Assembly: GCA_947488175.1 (NCBI GenBank)
Contig: CANKYO010000009.1
Coordinates: 124,001-188,000, forward strand
Direction: 5' to 3'
Source: an uncultured Paracoccaceae bacterium
GTDB taxonomy: Bacteria > Pseudomonadota > Alphaproteobacteria > Rhodobacterales > Rhodobacteraceae
Length of the DNA: 64,000 nucleotides
Shown: in pieces, positions 55,810 through 63,774 of the stretch
Position numbering within the stretch: the stretch's first letter is position 1
How the letters are laid out: each line of letters opens with the position of its first letter
The notes under the pieces: generated by a model
The model's database searches: none
Seen by the model: the letters and a program-made list of their open reading frames with translations, nothing else
What the model was told of the DNA's origin: nothing
Translations under genes and position numbers: made by a program

Positions 55810-57239
55810 GTCGGGTCGTCAAATTTCTCCGTTCCGAAAAGACCCATCATGCCTTGCCTGAGCGCGTCGCCAATTTCGCGGCTGTCGATCTCTTCCAGCT
55901 TATGCGTGTACGCTGCGACCTTCTGCTGATCCGCGACAAAGTCCGGATCGCCAGGATTGCTTTTGCCGAAGAGCCTGATGAACTGAAGATAGAGGCTTTT
56001 GTAGGCCGCACGCAGCTTGACCATTTCGCTGGCAGCGGCGCCGCCGGAATCAGGGTCGCTGACAATCTCGGCAAGGCTTTGCACCATTTCGTCCCCTGTC
56101 GGCGGGAAGAGCTGATTATCAGCCAGCAGCTTCTCACTCATGATCAGCAGATCAAGGGCGCCCTTCTGATCGTTCATGCCGACATAAGATGCTTTGTCAA
56201 TCAGGCGATGCGCCTCATCGAGCGGCAGCTCGGCCGGATCGTCAAGATAATCCGGCATGACATTACCTTGCCCGCCGATCTTTGAGCGAAGATCATGCAT
56301 GTTACGCTTGACGGCCCGAAGTTTTTCTTCGGGCAAGGCCCCTGCTGGGAAGTCACTGATACGCTCAAGATAGCCCAGCGCCCGCACGAAATTCGCCTTG
56401 TCATCACCCTCTCGTGGCAATGCTTCGCAGGCACGGGCAGCGGTTTGAAGCGTGACCAGCATGTCAGGATATAGCTTGTCGATGTCAAATCCATCTGGCC
56501 CCTTGGGCGCGTCCTTGATCAGGCGCTGCTGCTTTGCGTAAGCCAGATCGAGGTTGGCAAGAACATCTTCGTTGACCAAGAACGGCTGCGCCCGCGCCAT
56601 CGCAGACATCGTCAAACTGCTGGCCTCTTGGTCAAGTGCGTAGGCCTGCACCAAGCTCAGCAGCCCGGTTTCAGGATAGCTGATCGTGTTGCTTTCATCC
56701 TTGGGAAAAAGATCTTCTATCTGGTCAAGATAGTGCCGAACTCGCGAAGCGCGCTCATTCTGGGGCTGGTCCGGCGGCGGGTCGGGGCTTGGGCCAGACG
56801 GCGTCCTATCAGAGACCTGTGCGAAGTTTGCAGGAGGCGCAGGCTGCGCCGATCGTTCGGCCCAATATTCCTGGGCGAGCTTGTGCATCAGCGCGTAGAT
56901 CTCAACCAGACGCTCAGCTTCGGGGTCGTTCATCGTTTGACCACTTCGGATCATGGCCATCCTGTAAGCGACACGGTCTTCTGTCGTGTTGCCCCAACTT
57001 TGGTCGTGACGCGGCTTCTGTGCCTGTTCGGCAGCCTGATCATAGCTCTGCGACACCACGGACAGAAACATCCGGTAGTCGCTTTCATCGTCTAGCGTAT
57101 TGATATGCTTGCGCAGCGCGATCTTGCCGCTTTCGATATCCGGTGATTGCATGATGTGATCGACGGCAGCCTTCTGAGTCAGATATTTCAACCCGGCCGT
57201 TGCAACTGATCCTGCCGCTTTCTTGAGAAAATCCCACAT
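55806..57239 (-). CDS. First gene of the CHAT cassette: helical protein with amphipathic N-terminus and proline-rich linker
   Basis: This 477-residue protein has an amphipathic, lysine-bearing N-terminal segment (WDFLKKAAGSVATAGLKYLT, residues 2-21) that could contact membranes. A helical domain (about 30-128), a Pro/Ser/Asp-rich linker (about 130-162, TPSGPSPDPPPDQP) and a long helical C-terminal domain (about 163-470) follow. No known domain is recognised. AGGGGA is at good SD spacing from the ATG. Its stop overlaps the CHAT start. It could be sensor, scaffold or protease substrate; nothing in the sequence decides. Confidence 0.75.
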   Translation of the reverse strand: MWDFLKKAAGSVATAGLKYLTQKAAVDHIMQSPDIESGKIALRKHINTLDDESDYRMFLSVVSQSYDQAAEQAQKPRHDQSWGNTTEDRVAYRMAMIRSGQTMNDPEAERLVEIYALMHKLAQEYWAERSAQPAPPANFAQVSDRTPSGPSPDPPPDQPQNERASRVRHYLDQIEDLFPKDESNTISYPETGLLSLVQAYALDQEASSLTMSAMARAQPFLVNEDVLANLDLAYAKQQRLIKDAPKGPDGFDIDKLYPDMLVTLQTAARACEALPREGDDKANFVRALGYLERISDFPAGALPEEKLRAVKRNMHDLRSKIGGQGNVMPDYLDDPAELPLDEAHRLIDKASYVGMNDQKGALDLLIMSEKLLADNQLFPPTGDEMVQSLAEIVSDPDSGGAAASEMVKLRAAYKSLYLQFIRLFGKSNPGDPDFVADQQKVAAYTHKLEEIDSREIGDALRQGMMGLFGTEKFDDPT

Positions 57240-57593
57240 AATTTGTCCCCTGAAACTCTACGTTCAAAAGTCTGCGCGCGGCTGCAATATGAAGTTTCTT
57301 GGTCTCTGCGCCTGCGGCTGCACCCATCAGAACAGATTTTCCCAAGCCAAAATATGCTTTCTAAACGCAAATCAGCGCCGATCAGGACCAGGCTCACGCC
57401 CCAAGAAACCGCATGTGACAACACTTGACTACGGCTAAAATTCCACAATGCCTGAAGATGTTAGCATAAATGGACATATGCCCATAGCAGTTCTTTCTTA
57501 ACTTTGGTCGCAACGGCCCGTGCCAAGACACCACCCCTCGATTACACCTCATTAGCCAAGCGGCGAACCGGATCGTGAACTGGCTGGCCCCCG
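57240..57593. other. Upstream region of the CHAT cassette
   Basis: This 354-base gap between the CHAT operon start and the truncated MFS stop must hold the cassette promoter (minus strand). It is more A/T-rich than the surroundings (for example around 57340-57500). None of the three minus-strand frames continues the MFS protein, so the missing MFS C-terminus is absent and not just shifted in frame. Confidence 0.5.
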
Positions 57594-58565
57594 TCAACTC
57601 ACCAAAACCGCAAAACTCGCCGCCAGAGTCATGGCATGTCGCCGCTTGAAGATCCGGCTGATGTGCGGAGACAGAGATGCGCCGAAAGCGATGGAGAAGA
57701 AATAGGTCGCAGTGACGACACCTATGACGGTGTTTGCATAACCCTCGTCCAACATGGGTTTTGCATGGGTCGGCCAGAATACCTCGACAGGGTTGGTTGC
57801 CATCAGAAAGAATGCCAACGCTGCCAGAAGTACCGACAGAGCGGGATGTTTCAGAGCCAAAACGCTCGCGTCCTTTATCACCGTTGAGACATTCGCGAAG
57901 CCCTGCATGAGAGCAGTGACGTCTCTCGGACGCGGTTTTTCGACAATGGCCAACATCGTGAAAACAAGCACGCCCAACATCACACCGAAGCTTGCCACGT
58001 AGGACACATCATAGATGCTGAACCCAAGGCTTTTCGCGACCTCGCCTAAAACATCGGGCATTAGACCTCCCAAGACGGCGCCAATGGCCAACCCCACGGC
58101 ATTGGCCCATTGCGCTTTGGCCAGTGCGGGCTGGACATCCACATTGGGTGCTGCGGCATTGAAAGTTTCGACAAACCACGCATCAAGCGTGCCCGACCTG
58201 AGCGCGCGTCCAAAACCGATGAATGCAAATGAAAGCGCCAGAACATGGAAATCACGCGTCGAGAGAAAGAGCACGAGCGAAATCAAGCTGGCGACGACCG
58301 CCGTCAAAAAGACTGGCTTGCGGCCAATACTGTCGGCGAGGCCACCAAACGGCAACTCCATCGCCATCGTCGTGAGCGAGTAGACCCCGAAGAGAAGCGA
58401 GATTTGAAAGAGGTCCATGCCACGGTCAGTCAATGCCAGAGCAACAACGGCGACTGTCAGTCCCATCGCAAAACGGTCAAGGAACTGGTGTATCTGAAAC
58501 ACGCGAATGTGCCGTCGCGCTGATCCGTTCAGTGCCGCGAAAGAGAACTCGATTTCGGTGACCAT
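57594..58565 (-). pseudogene. MFS transporter truncated at its C-terminus
   Basis: 323 residues remain of a normal MFS of about 400. Helices 1-8 are readable (QFLDRFAMGLTVAVVALALT, FGVYSLTTMAMELPFGG with ADSIGRKP motif A, and so on up to VIGVVTATYFFSIAFGASL). The frame stops in what should be helix 9 (MTLAASFAVLVS, then TGA). Start 58565 (MVTEIEF) is chosen; the frame to 58691 has no support. The cut end faces the CHAT cassette. It could be a decaying gene. Confidence 0.75.
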
Positions 58566-58731
58566 CCTTGCAGCATCGTCGTTGGCGTCGACGTGCACAA
58601 TACCTCGGGTGAGCCGTAACGGTTTTCGCAAAACAAAGCCGCCGTTCGAACCGGCGCAGCAAATGGTCGCAAAGTCCCGCGAAGCCGCCATCTACGCCAC
58701 TCTTCCCATCTTGAAAATCCTCTCCTATAAC

Positions 58732-58744
58732 TGAACTACGTTCA
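58732..58744. promoter_or_regulatory. TetR operator 1 (TGAAC-TAC-GTTCA)
   Basis: Perfect inverted repeat 13 bp before the TetR start and upstream of the divergent MFS gene. Same TGAAC-N3-GTTCA plan as the two sites before the pspA-like operon, which suggests autoregulation. Confidence 0.7.
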
Positions 58745-58756
58745 ACTGAGGGTGAC

Positions 58757-59356
58757 ATGGCAGGTAAAGTGGCAGAGCGGCGCGCGGCGTTGCGTGAGAA
58801 TTTGGTTTTGATTGCAGAGCGGACGATTGCAGACCACGGGCTGGGCGCTTTGCGCGCCCGCGATCTGGCGTCTGAGGCGGGATGCGCTGTTGGTGCCATC
58901 TATAACGTCTTTGGCGATCTGACCGATCTGGTTCTGACCGTGAACGCCCGAACCTTTCACCGCTTGGGCGCTGATGTCGCCGAAGCCCTGGCCGATGCCC
59001 CGCAGGACCCGGTGGAACAGCTGGTGGTCATGGCGCAGGCCTATCATCGCTTTGCTGCGGAAAACCACCAAAGCTGGCGCGCGCTGTTTGATGTGGAACG
59101 CGCCCCGGGCGAAGCGGCGCCGGACTGGTATCTGGAAGAAATGGGGCGGCTCTTTACCTATATCTCTGACCCGCTGGCGGTGATTTTCCCGGATCGCGAT
59201 TCTCAGGAACATGCGCTTTTGACCCGCGCGCTGTTCTCATCGGTGCATGGAATCGTGCTTTTGGGGCTGGATGAGGCCAGCGCTGGTGTGCCGTCTGATG
59301 ATATAGACCGCATGATCGCCCTTGTTTTAAGGCAGTTGACGGCCTCTCGAAAATAA
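58757..59356 (+). CDS. TetR family transcriptional regulator
   Basis: This 199-residue protein has the N-terminal HTH (AERTIADHGLGALRARDLAS, EAGCAVGAIYNVFGDLTDLV) and a TetR C-terminal ligand domain with FAAENHQSWRALFDVER. The ligand is unknown; operators of this sequence type often go with acyl-CoA or lipid-related signals, which would fit the operon that follows. It is divergent from the MFS gene and immediately upstream of the PspA operon. Confidence 0.92.
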   Translation: MAGKVAERRAALRENLVLIAERTIADHGLGALRARDLASEAGCAVGAIYNVFGDLTDLVLTVNARTFHRLGADVAEALADAPQDPVEQLVVMAQAYHRFAAENHQSWRALFDVERAPGEAAPDWYLEEMGRLFTYISDPLAVIFPDRDSQEHALLTRALFSSVHGIVLLGLDEASAGVPSDDIDRMIALVLRQLTASRK

Positions 59357-59357
59357 T

Positions 59358-59372
59358 TTGAACATTGTTCAA
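59358..59372. promoter_or_regulatory. TetR operator 2 (TTGAAC-ATT-GTTCAA)
   Basis: Perfect 15-bp inverted repeat that begins 2 nt after the tetR stop and lies just upstream of the predicted promoter of the pspA-like operon. Confidence 0.75.
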
Positions 59373-59380
59373 GTTTTCTC

Positions 59381-59409
59381 TTGAACGGTAGGGCGCTAGT
59401 TGCTATCTC
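59381..59409 (+). promoter_or_regulatory. Predicted sigma-70 promoter of the PspA-YiaAB-PlsC-CdsA operon
   Basis: TTGAAC (59381-59386), 17-bp spacer, TATCTC (59404-59409). The promoter is framed by TetR operators 2 and 3, so TetR binding would block RNA polymerase. Confidence 0.55.
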
Positions 59410-59416
59410 TATTTCA

Positions 59417-59429
59417 TGAACAGTGTTCA
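59417..59429. promoter_or_regulatory. TetR operator 3 (TGAAC-AGT-GTTCA)
   Basis: Perfect 13-bp inverted repeat just downstream of the predicted -10, about 30 nt before the pspA-like ATG. Confidence 0.75.
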
Positions 59430-59457
59430 CACACTGAAGCGAAACGGAGAGACACCA

Positions 59458-60138
59458 ATGTTCAAGACACTCGCCACCCTGATCCATGGGCAGAATGCAC
59501 GGGCCGAAGACCGCGTGCGCGACGCCTTTGCGATTGAACTGATTGACCAGAAAATCCGCGAAAGCGAAAACAGCCTGCGGGCCGCCAAGGCCACACTTGC
59601 CAGCCTGATCCAGCGCCAGCGGTCAGAGCAAAAGCAGCACAGCGCGTTGAAATCGCGGATCACCGATCTGACGAAGCGCGCCAAGGAAGCGCTCGACAAT
59701 GACCGCGAGGATATGGCCGCCGAGGCTGCCCGCGCCATCGCGTCGATGGAAAACGAACTGACCGTGCGGACCGAAACGCTGGACCGTCTGGACCAGAAGG
59801 TAATGCGCCTGCGGTCTTCCATCGAAAGCGGCCACCGCCGGATCATCGATCTGAAACAGGGTGCTATTCAGGCCCGGGCGGTGCGCCGCGAACAGAATAT
59901 CCAGATGCAGATGTCGCGCACTGGCGTCACATCGGGCAGCGTGGAAGAGGCCGAAGAGCTGATTTCCCGAGTGTTGGGCAAGGATGACCCGTTCGAGCGC
60001 AGCGAAATTCTGGCCGATATCAACCGCGACCTGAACAACGATACGCTGACTGATCGGATGGCGGATGCTGGCTTTGGCGCTGCAACCCGGTCCACTGCTG
60101 ACGATGTTCTGGCCCGCCTGAAGGCCGGCAAGAAGTAA
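59458..60138 (+). CDS. pspA: PspA/IM30 family membrane-protection protein
   Basis: This 226-residue, almost wholly helical protein is of the PspA/Vipp1 (ESCRT-III-like) class: LIHGQNARAEDRVRDAFAIE start, long coiled-coil (ASLIQRQRSEQKQHSALKSR, AIASMENELTVRTETLDRLD) and a short C-terminal part. PspA oligomers bind stressed inner membranes. ATG at 59458 with GGAGAG upstream; the frame start at 59416 overlaps operator 3. First gene of the TetR-controlled operon. Confidence 0.82.
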   Translation: MFKTLATLIHGQNARAEDRVRDAFAIELIDQKIRESENSLRAAKATLASLIQRQRSEQKQHSALKSRITDLTKRAKEALDNDREDMAAEAARAIASMENELTVRTETLDRLDQKVMRLRSSIESGHRRIIDLKQGAIQARAVRREQNIQMQMSRTGVTSGSVEEAEELISRVLGKDDPFERSEILADINRDLNNDTLTDRMADAGFGAATRSTADDVLARLKAGKK

Positions 60139-60179
60139 CCTCACAAACCAAGACAATACGCATTCAAAGGAATAGAAAA

Positions 60180-60461
60180 ATGGCTGTAACGAAATCCGAC
60201 AACTCACTGATCATGTTCGTCAATGGCGCAGGTGTCGCCGTGGCTTACGGTATGCTCGGTATCTCTCTCTGGCTGTCGACGGAAGTGCCGCTGTCAACCA
60301 AGGGCTTTTGGGGCATGGCCGTTCTGATGCTGACGCTGGCTCTGGTCAACTTTGTCAAATACCGCTTCGACGACAAGATGTCCGAGGACCGCATCCAGCG
60401 GATCGAGGACGCCAAGAACGAAAAGCTGCTGTCGGACTATATTGGCGACGACAAAGCCTAA
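60180..60461 (+). CDS. YiaA/YiaB-type two-helix membrane protein
   Basis: This 93-residue protein has two transmembrane helices (about 12-32 and 42-62: GAGVAVAYGMLGISLWLS and GFWGMAVLMLTLALVNFV) separated by a short TEVPLSTK loop, then a charged cytoplasmic tail. This is the YiaAB domain plan; function unknown. It lies 41 nt after pspA in the same operon. Confidence 0.8.
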   Translation: MAVTKSDNSLIMFVNGAGVAVAYGMLGISLWLSTEVPLSTKGFWGMAVLMLTLALVNFVKYRFDDKMSEDRIQRIEDAKNEKLLSDYIGDDKA

Positions 60462-60549
60462 ACAGGTCCCTCCCCCGAACCCTGCCCGTGATCGTCACGG
60501 GTGGGGTTCTCTCTTTTCAAACACCGCGCGCTTCGTCAAAGTTGATCCC

Positions 60550-61191
60550 ATGAAGTATCTTCGCCAGTTTGCCGCCCGTATCGTTGGCCAGTCCATCCGC
60601 ATCTTTGCCCGCGCGATCACGGCTGTCCGTGCAGACTGGCAGGGGATCGAACCGGTTCCGAAACAGCGGGTCTATTTTGCCAACCACACGAGTAACGGCG
60701 ACATGCCCATGATCTGGGCTTGCCTGCCGCCTGCCATGCGCCGGACCGTGCGGCCCGTGGCTGCCGCCGATTACTGGCTGAAAAACAAGATCCGCGCCTT
60801 TGTCGGCCCCGAAGTGTTTAACTGCGTGCTGGTCGACCGGCGGCCCGAGGTCAAAGACAAGCCGATGGACAAGATCATCGCCGCTCTTGACGAAGGATCG
60901 TCCCTGATCATCTTTCCCGAGGGCAACCGGAACATGACCGATGATCTGCTGCTGCCCTTCAAGGCGGGCCTTTACAACATGGGCGTCGCACGGCCGCATG
61001 TCGATCTGGTGCCCACATGGGTGGCCAACCTGAACACGATCATGCCCAAGGGCGAGGTGATCCCCCTGCCCCTGATCTGCACCGTAACCTTCGGCGCGCC
61101 GATCCATGTGAAGGAGGGCGAAAGCAAGGATGAATTCCTCAAACGCGCGTCCGATGCGCTAGCGGCCCTGGCACCGGAGGATCGGTCATGA
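60550..61191 (+). CDS. 1-acyl-sn-glycerol-3-phosphate acyltransferase (PlsC-like)
   Basis: This 213-residue protein has the HX4D motif in NHTSNGD (about residues 45-51), the acceptor motif FPEGNR (about 122-127) and VPTWVANLN. PlsC enzymes add the second acyl chain to make phosphatidic acid at the inner membrane. Start ATG at 60550 fits the family; the longer frame overlaps the yiaAB gene. Its stop overlaps the next start (ATGA). Confidence 0.88.
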   Translation: MKYLRQFAARIVGQSIRIFARAITAVRADWQGIEPVPKQRVYFANHTSNGDMPMIWACLPPAMRRTVRPVAAADYWLKNKIRAFVGPEVFNCVLVDRRPEVKDKPMDKIIAALDEGSSLIIFPEGNRNMTDDLLLPFKAGLYNMGVARPHVDLVPTWVANLNTIMPKGEVIPLPLICTVTFGAPIHVKEGESKDEFLKRASDALAALAPEDRS

Positions 61192-62129
61192 ACGAAACCA
61201 CAAGTGATATCCTGCTGCTGGCGTTCGGAAGTTTTGGCATCCTGTTTGCCTTGACCTTTGTGGGTGAGGTTTTGCGCGCCCGCGAAGAACCGGGTTTCAA
61301 CAACCCCGTGCTGGATACCTACATGACCCGCGTGCAAAGCTGGTGGGGCATGGTCGCCTTTGTCGGGATTGCCCTGCTTTTGGGTCGTCACGGGGTGATG
61401 TTGCTGTTTGCCTTGACGTCTTTCGCTGCCCTGCGCGAGTTCCTGACCCTGACGACAAAGGCGCAGGCGGATCATATCTCGCTCGCGCTGGGGTTCTTTG
61501 TGGTGCTGCCCTTGCAATACATCTTTGTCGGCTTTGGCTGGGACGGGCTTTATACCGTTTTCATCCCGGTTTATGCGTTCCTGCTACTGCCAATTGTGTC
61601 GGCCTTGCGCGGCAACTCCGAACGGTTTCTGGCCCGCGTCGCCGAAACGCAATGGGGTCTGATGATTGCAGTCTTTTGCGTCAGCCATGTGCCTGCGTTG
61701 ATGACGCTGGATATTGACGGCTATCAGGATCGTGCGGTACTGATGATCGCCTTTCTGGTCATGGTGGTGCAGTTGGGCGATCTGCTGGAGTATTTCTTTG
61801 GCCGCCGCATCGGCAAGACCCGCATTGCCCCCGGTCTGTCCCCCAAGACATGGGAAGGGGTCGCCTGCGGTGTTGTCAGCGCGATGCTGATCGGTGGGTT
61901 GCTGAACTGGATCACGCCTTTTGGCCTGTTCGGGGCCATGGCGATGGCGGGTGTCGCCTCACTGGTGGGCATGCTCGGCAGCCTTGTCTTTGCGGCCATC
62001 AAGCGCGAACGCGGCGTCAAGGACTGGTCGCATCTGATCCCCGGTCAGGGCGGTTTTGTTGACCAGCTGGACAGCGTGATCTTTGCCGCGCCGATCTTTT
62101 ATCACTTCACCCGGTATTTCTATACCTGA
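61188..62129 (+). CDS. Phosphatidate cytidylyltransferase (CdsA-like)
   Basis: This 313-residue protein with about eight membrane helices has the CdsA end motif: SPKTWEGVACGV and the following KDWSHLIPGQGGFVDQLDSV (S-x8-K...RDxG-type aspartate region modified to KDWSHLIPGQGG.. D..D). It makes CDP-diacylglycerol from phosphatidic acid and CTP. Together with the PlsC gene it forms a phosphatidate-to-CDP-DAG pair at the end of the PspA operon; it is probably a second copy to the housekeeping cdsA. Confidence 0.85.
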   Translation: MNETTSDILLLAFGSFGILFALTFVGEVLRAREEPGFNNPVLDTYMTRVQSWWGMVAFVGIALLLGRHGVMLLFALTSFAALREFLTLTTKAQADHISLALGFFVVLPLQYIFVGFGWDGLYTVFIPVYAFLLLPIVSALRGNSERFLARVAETQWGLMIAVFCVSHVPALMTLDIDGYQDRAVLMIAFLVMVVQLGDLLEYFFGRRIGKTRIAPGLSPKTWEGVACGVVSAMLIGGLLNWITPFGLFGAMAMAGVASLVGMLGSLVFAAIKRERGVKDWSHLIPGQGGFVDQLDSVIFAAPIFYHFTRYFYT

Positions 62130-62878
62130 GGCGGGCGCGCCCCAAATTGCGGCAGCTTGGACAGGTTCTTGGCCAGCAGGGTGCCCATACCGCCAACCTT
62201 GTGCCGCCGGATCGCGCGATAATCCTCGCGGCTTTTGCGCAGCATTTGGGCGAATGATTTGTTGCTGGCCCCGCCGATCTGCATGCGGACCATGACATGA
62301 GGGATATATCCCAGTCTGATCTGCCCGGTCGTCAGCCAGCGCAGCATGCCGTCATAATCGCCGGAAATCCGGTAGCTGGTATCGTAAAGCCCGGCCCGTT
62401 CGAACACCGTGCGACGCAGGTAAAGCGTGGGATGCGGGGGCATCCAGCCGCGCCTGAGCCGCGCCGCCGCGTATTCGCCAGCCTTCCAATAGCGGATCAC
62501 CTGCCTGTGGTCGGCCCGGGCCACATATTCCAGATCACCATAGACCCCGTCGATATCCGAGTTTTTCATTGCCTCTGCCACGTGCGCCAGCACGTCGGGT
62601 GCCGCCAGATAATCATCGGCATGGAGCAGCCCAACAACATCACCCGTGGCACGCGAAATACCTTTGTTAATCGCGTCATAGATCCCGGTGTCGGGGGTTG
62701 ATAGCAGCGCAATGTTCCGATGTCCGTTGGCCCGCAAGTAGTCCAGCGTTCCGTCCGTCGAACCGCCGTCTTGCACCACATGTTCGATATCCAGGTGGGA
62801 TTGGGATTTGAGGCTGTCCAGCGCACGCGGCAGGGCATCGCCCCCATTCATCACCGCTGTCACGACCGAGATTTTCAT
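62120..62878 (-). CDS. Family 2 glycosyltransferase
   Basis: This 252-residue GT-A enzyme starts MKISVVTAVMNGGDALPRAL and has VVQDGGSTDGTLDYL, GLLHADDYLAAPDV (metal site DD) and YLRRTVFERAGLYD with YRISGDYDGMLRW. This pattern is typical of enzymes of exopolysaccharide/colanic-acid-type clusters (WcaA/WcaE-like). It is coupled by ATGA to the upstream GT2 gene and its 3' end overlaps the cdsA-like gene by 10 nt. Confidence 0.9.
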   Translation of the reverse strand: MKISVVTAVMNGGDALPRALDSLKSQSHLDIEHVVQDGGSTDGTLDYLRANGHRNIALLSTPDTGIYDAINKGISRATGDVVGLLHADDYLAAPDVLAHVAEAMKNSDIDGVYGDLEYVARADHRQVIRYWKAGEYAAARLRRGWMPPHPTLYLRRTVFERAGLYDTSYRISGDYDGMLRWLTTGQIRLGYIPHVMVRMQIGGASNKSFAQMLRKSREDYRAIRRHKVGGMGTLLAKNLSKLPQFGARPPQV

Positions 62879-63774
62879 GCAGCCGCCTTTGCAGGGATGA
62901 CCGGCGTTGGAGCGATGTCGATCCCCAGAACATCCCGGATTGCATCACGCGGTGCTGCCCCCGTATCAGCCATATGGCGGCGCACCTCACCCAGCTTGGC
63001 ATCGACCAGATACCGGTACCAAAACCCTTGCAGCACATGAAAGGCCCGCGCCTGCGGCCCATCCAGCACACCAAGCCGCAAAAAATACCGGTAGGCGAAA
63101 TAGGCCCCGGCCCGCGCCCCGCCCGGCAGCCGACCATAAAGATGATCCTTGATCCAGCGTTTTGCCCCCCGCTGCCGGGTTCCAGCGATCAATCCATATT
63201 CCCGGTTCAGGATATCCACCACTTCTCGGCTGGCGTAACCGTTATGCTTGGCAATCCACCAATCCAGCGGTTTGTGATTGTCGTCGACGATTTCGCCTTT
63301 CAACCGCGCAGTCGGTCCGTCAACGACGATATGTTCATCCATCCAGCGATCCTCGCACCGGCCTGCCCCGTTACGAAACAACCGCAGGATGGGCACGGGA
63401 AAGACACCACCATGGCGCACAGGCTGACCCATGAAGTGAATGCGCCGGTTCACATAAAGGCCTGTCACATCTGGCAGGCCGGTCGCGATCTGATCGGCCA
63501 GTTCGGGTGTCACATATTCATCCGCATCAAGCCGCAGCACCCAGCCCGGATCATCCGCGATCTGATCCAGCGCCCAGTTGAATTGGGCCGCATGCGTCGT
63601 CCAGGGATGCCGCAATACTTCGGCCCCTGCCCCATGCGCCAGCGTCACGGTGTCATCTGTTGACCCGCTATCCAGCACCAGCACCCGCTGCGCAAATCCA
63701 CGCACCGAAGCGATAGCGCGGGTGATATGGCGCGCCTCGTCCCGGGTGAGGATGATGACGGTGATATCGGTCAT
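62875..63774 (-). CDS. Family 2 glycosyltransferase
   Basis: This 299-residue GT-A enzyme has TVIILTRDEARHITRAIASV, LDSGSTDDTV, WVLRLDADEYVTPEL (catalytic/metal Asp) and a C-terminal amphipathic part DHLYGRLPGGARAGAYFAYR. This is the WaaE/KdtX-like branch. Start ATG at 63774 is chosen because its overlap with the stop of the upstream acetyltransferase (ATGA) fits an operon; the longer frame to 63915 overlaps that gene. Confidence 0.9.
   Translation of the reverse strand: MTDITVIILTRDEARHITRAIASVRGFAQRVLVLDSGSTDDTVTLAHGAGAEVLRHPWTTHAAQFNWALDQIADDPGWVLRLDADEYVTPELADQIATGLPDVTGLYVNRRIHFMGQPVRHGGVFPVPILRLFRNGAGRCEDRWMDEHIVVDGPTARLKGEIVDDNHKPLDWWIAKHNGYASREVVDILNREYGLIAGTRQRGAKRWIKDHLYGRLPGGARAGAYFAYRYFLRLGVLDGPQARAFHVLQGFWYRYLVDAKLGEVRRHMADTGAAPRDAIRDVLGIDIAPTPVIPAKAAA

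Noticed and set aside
53234..57593. CRISPR array or cas genes beside the CHAT gene (type III-E Craspase)
   Set aside because: No direct repeats with spacers and no Cas7-11-like frame are present in the window.
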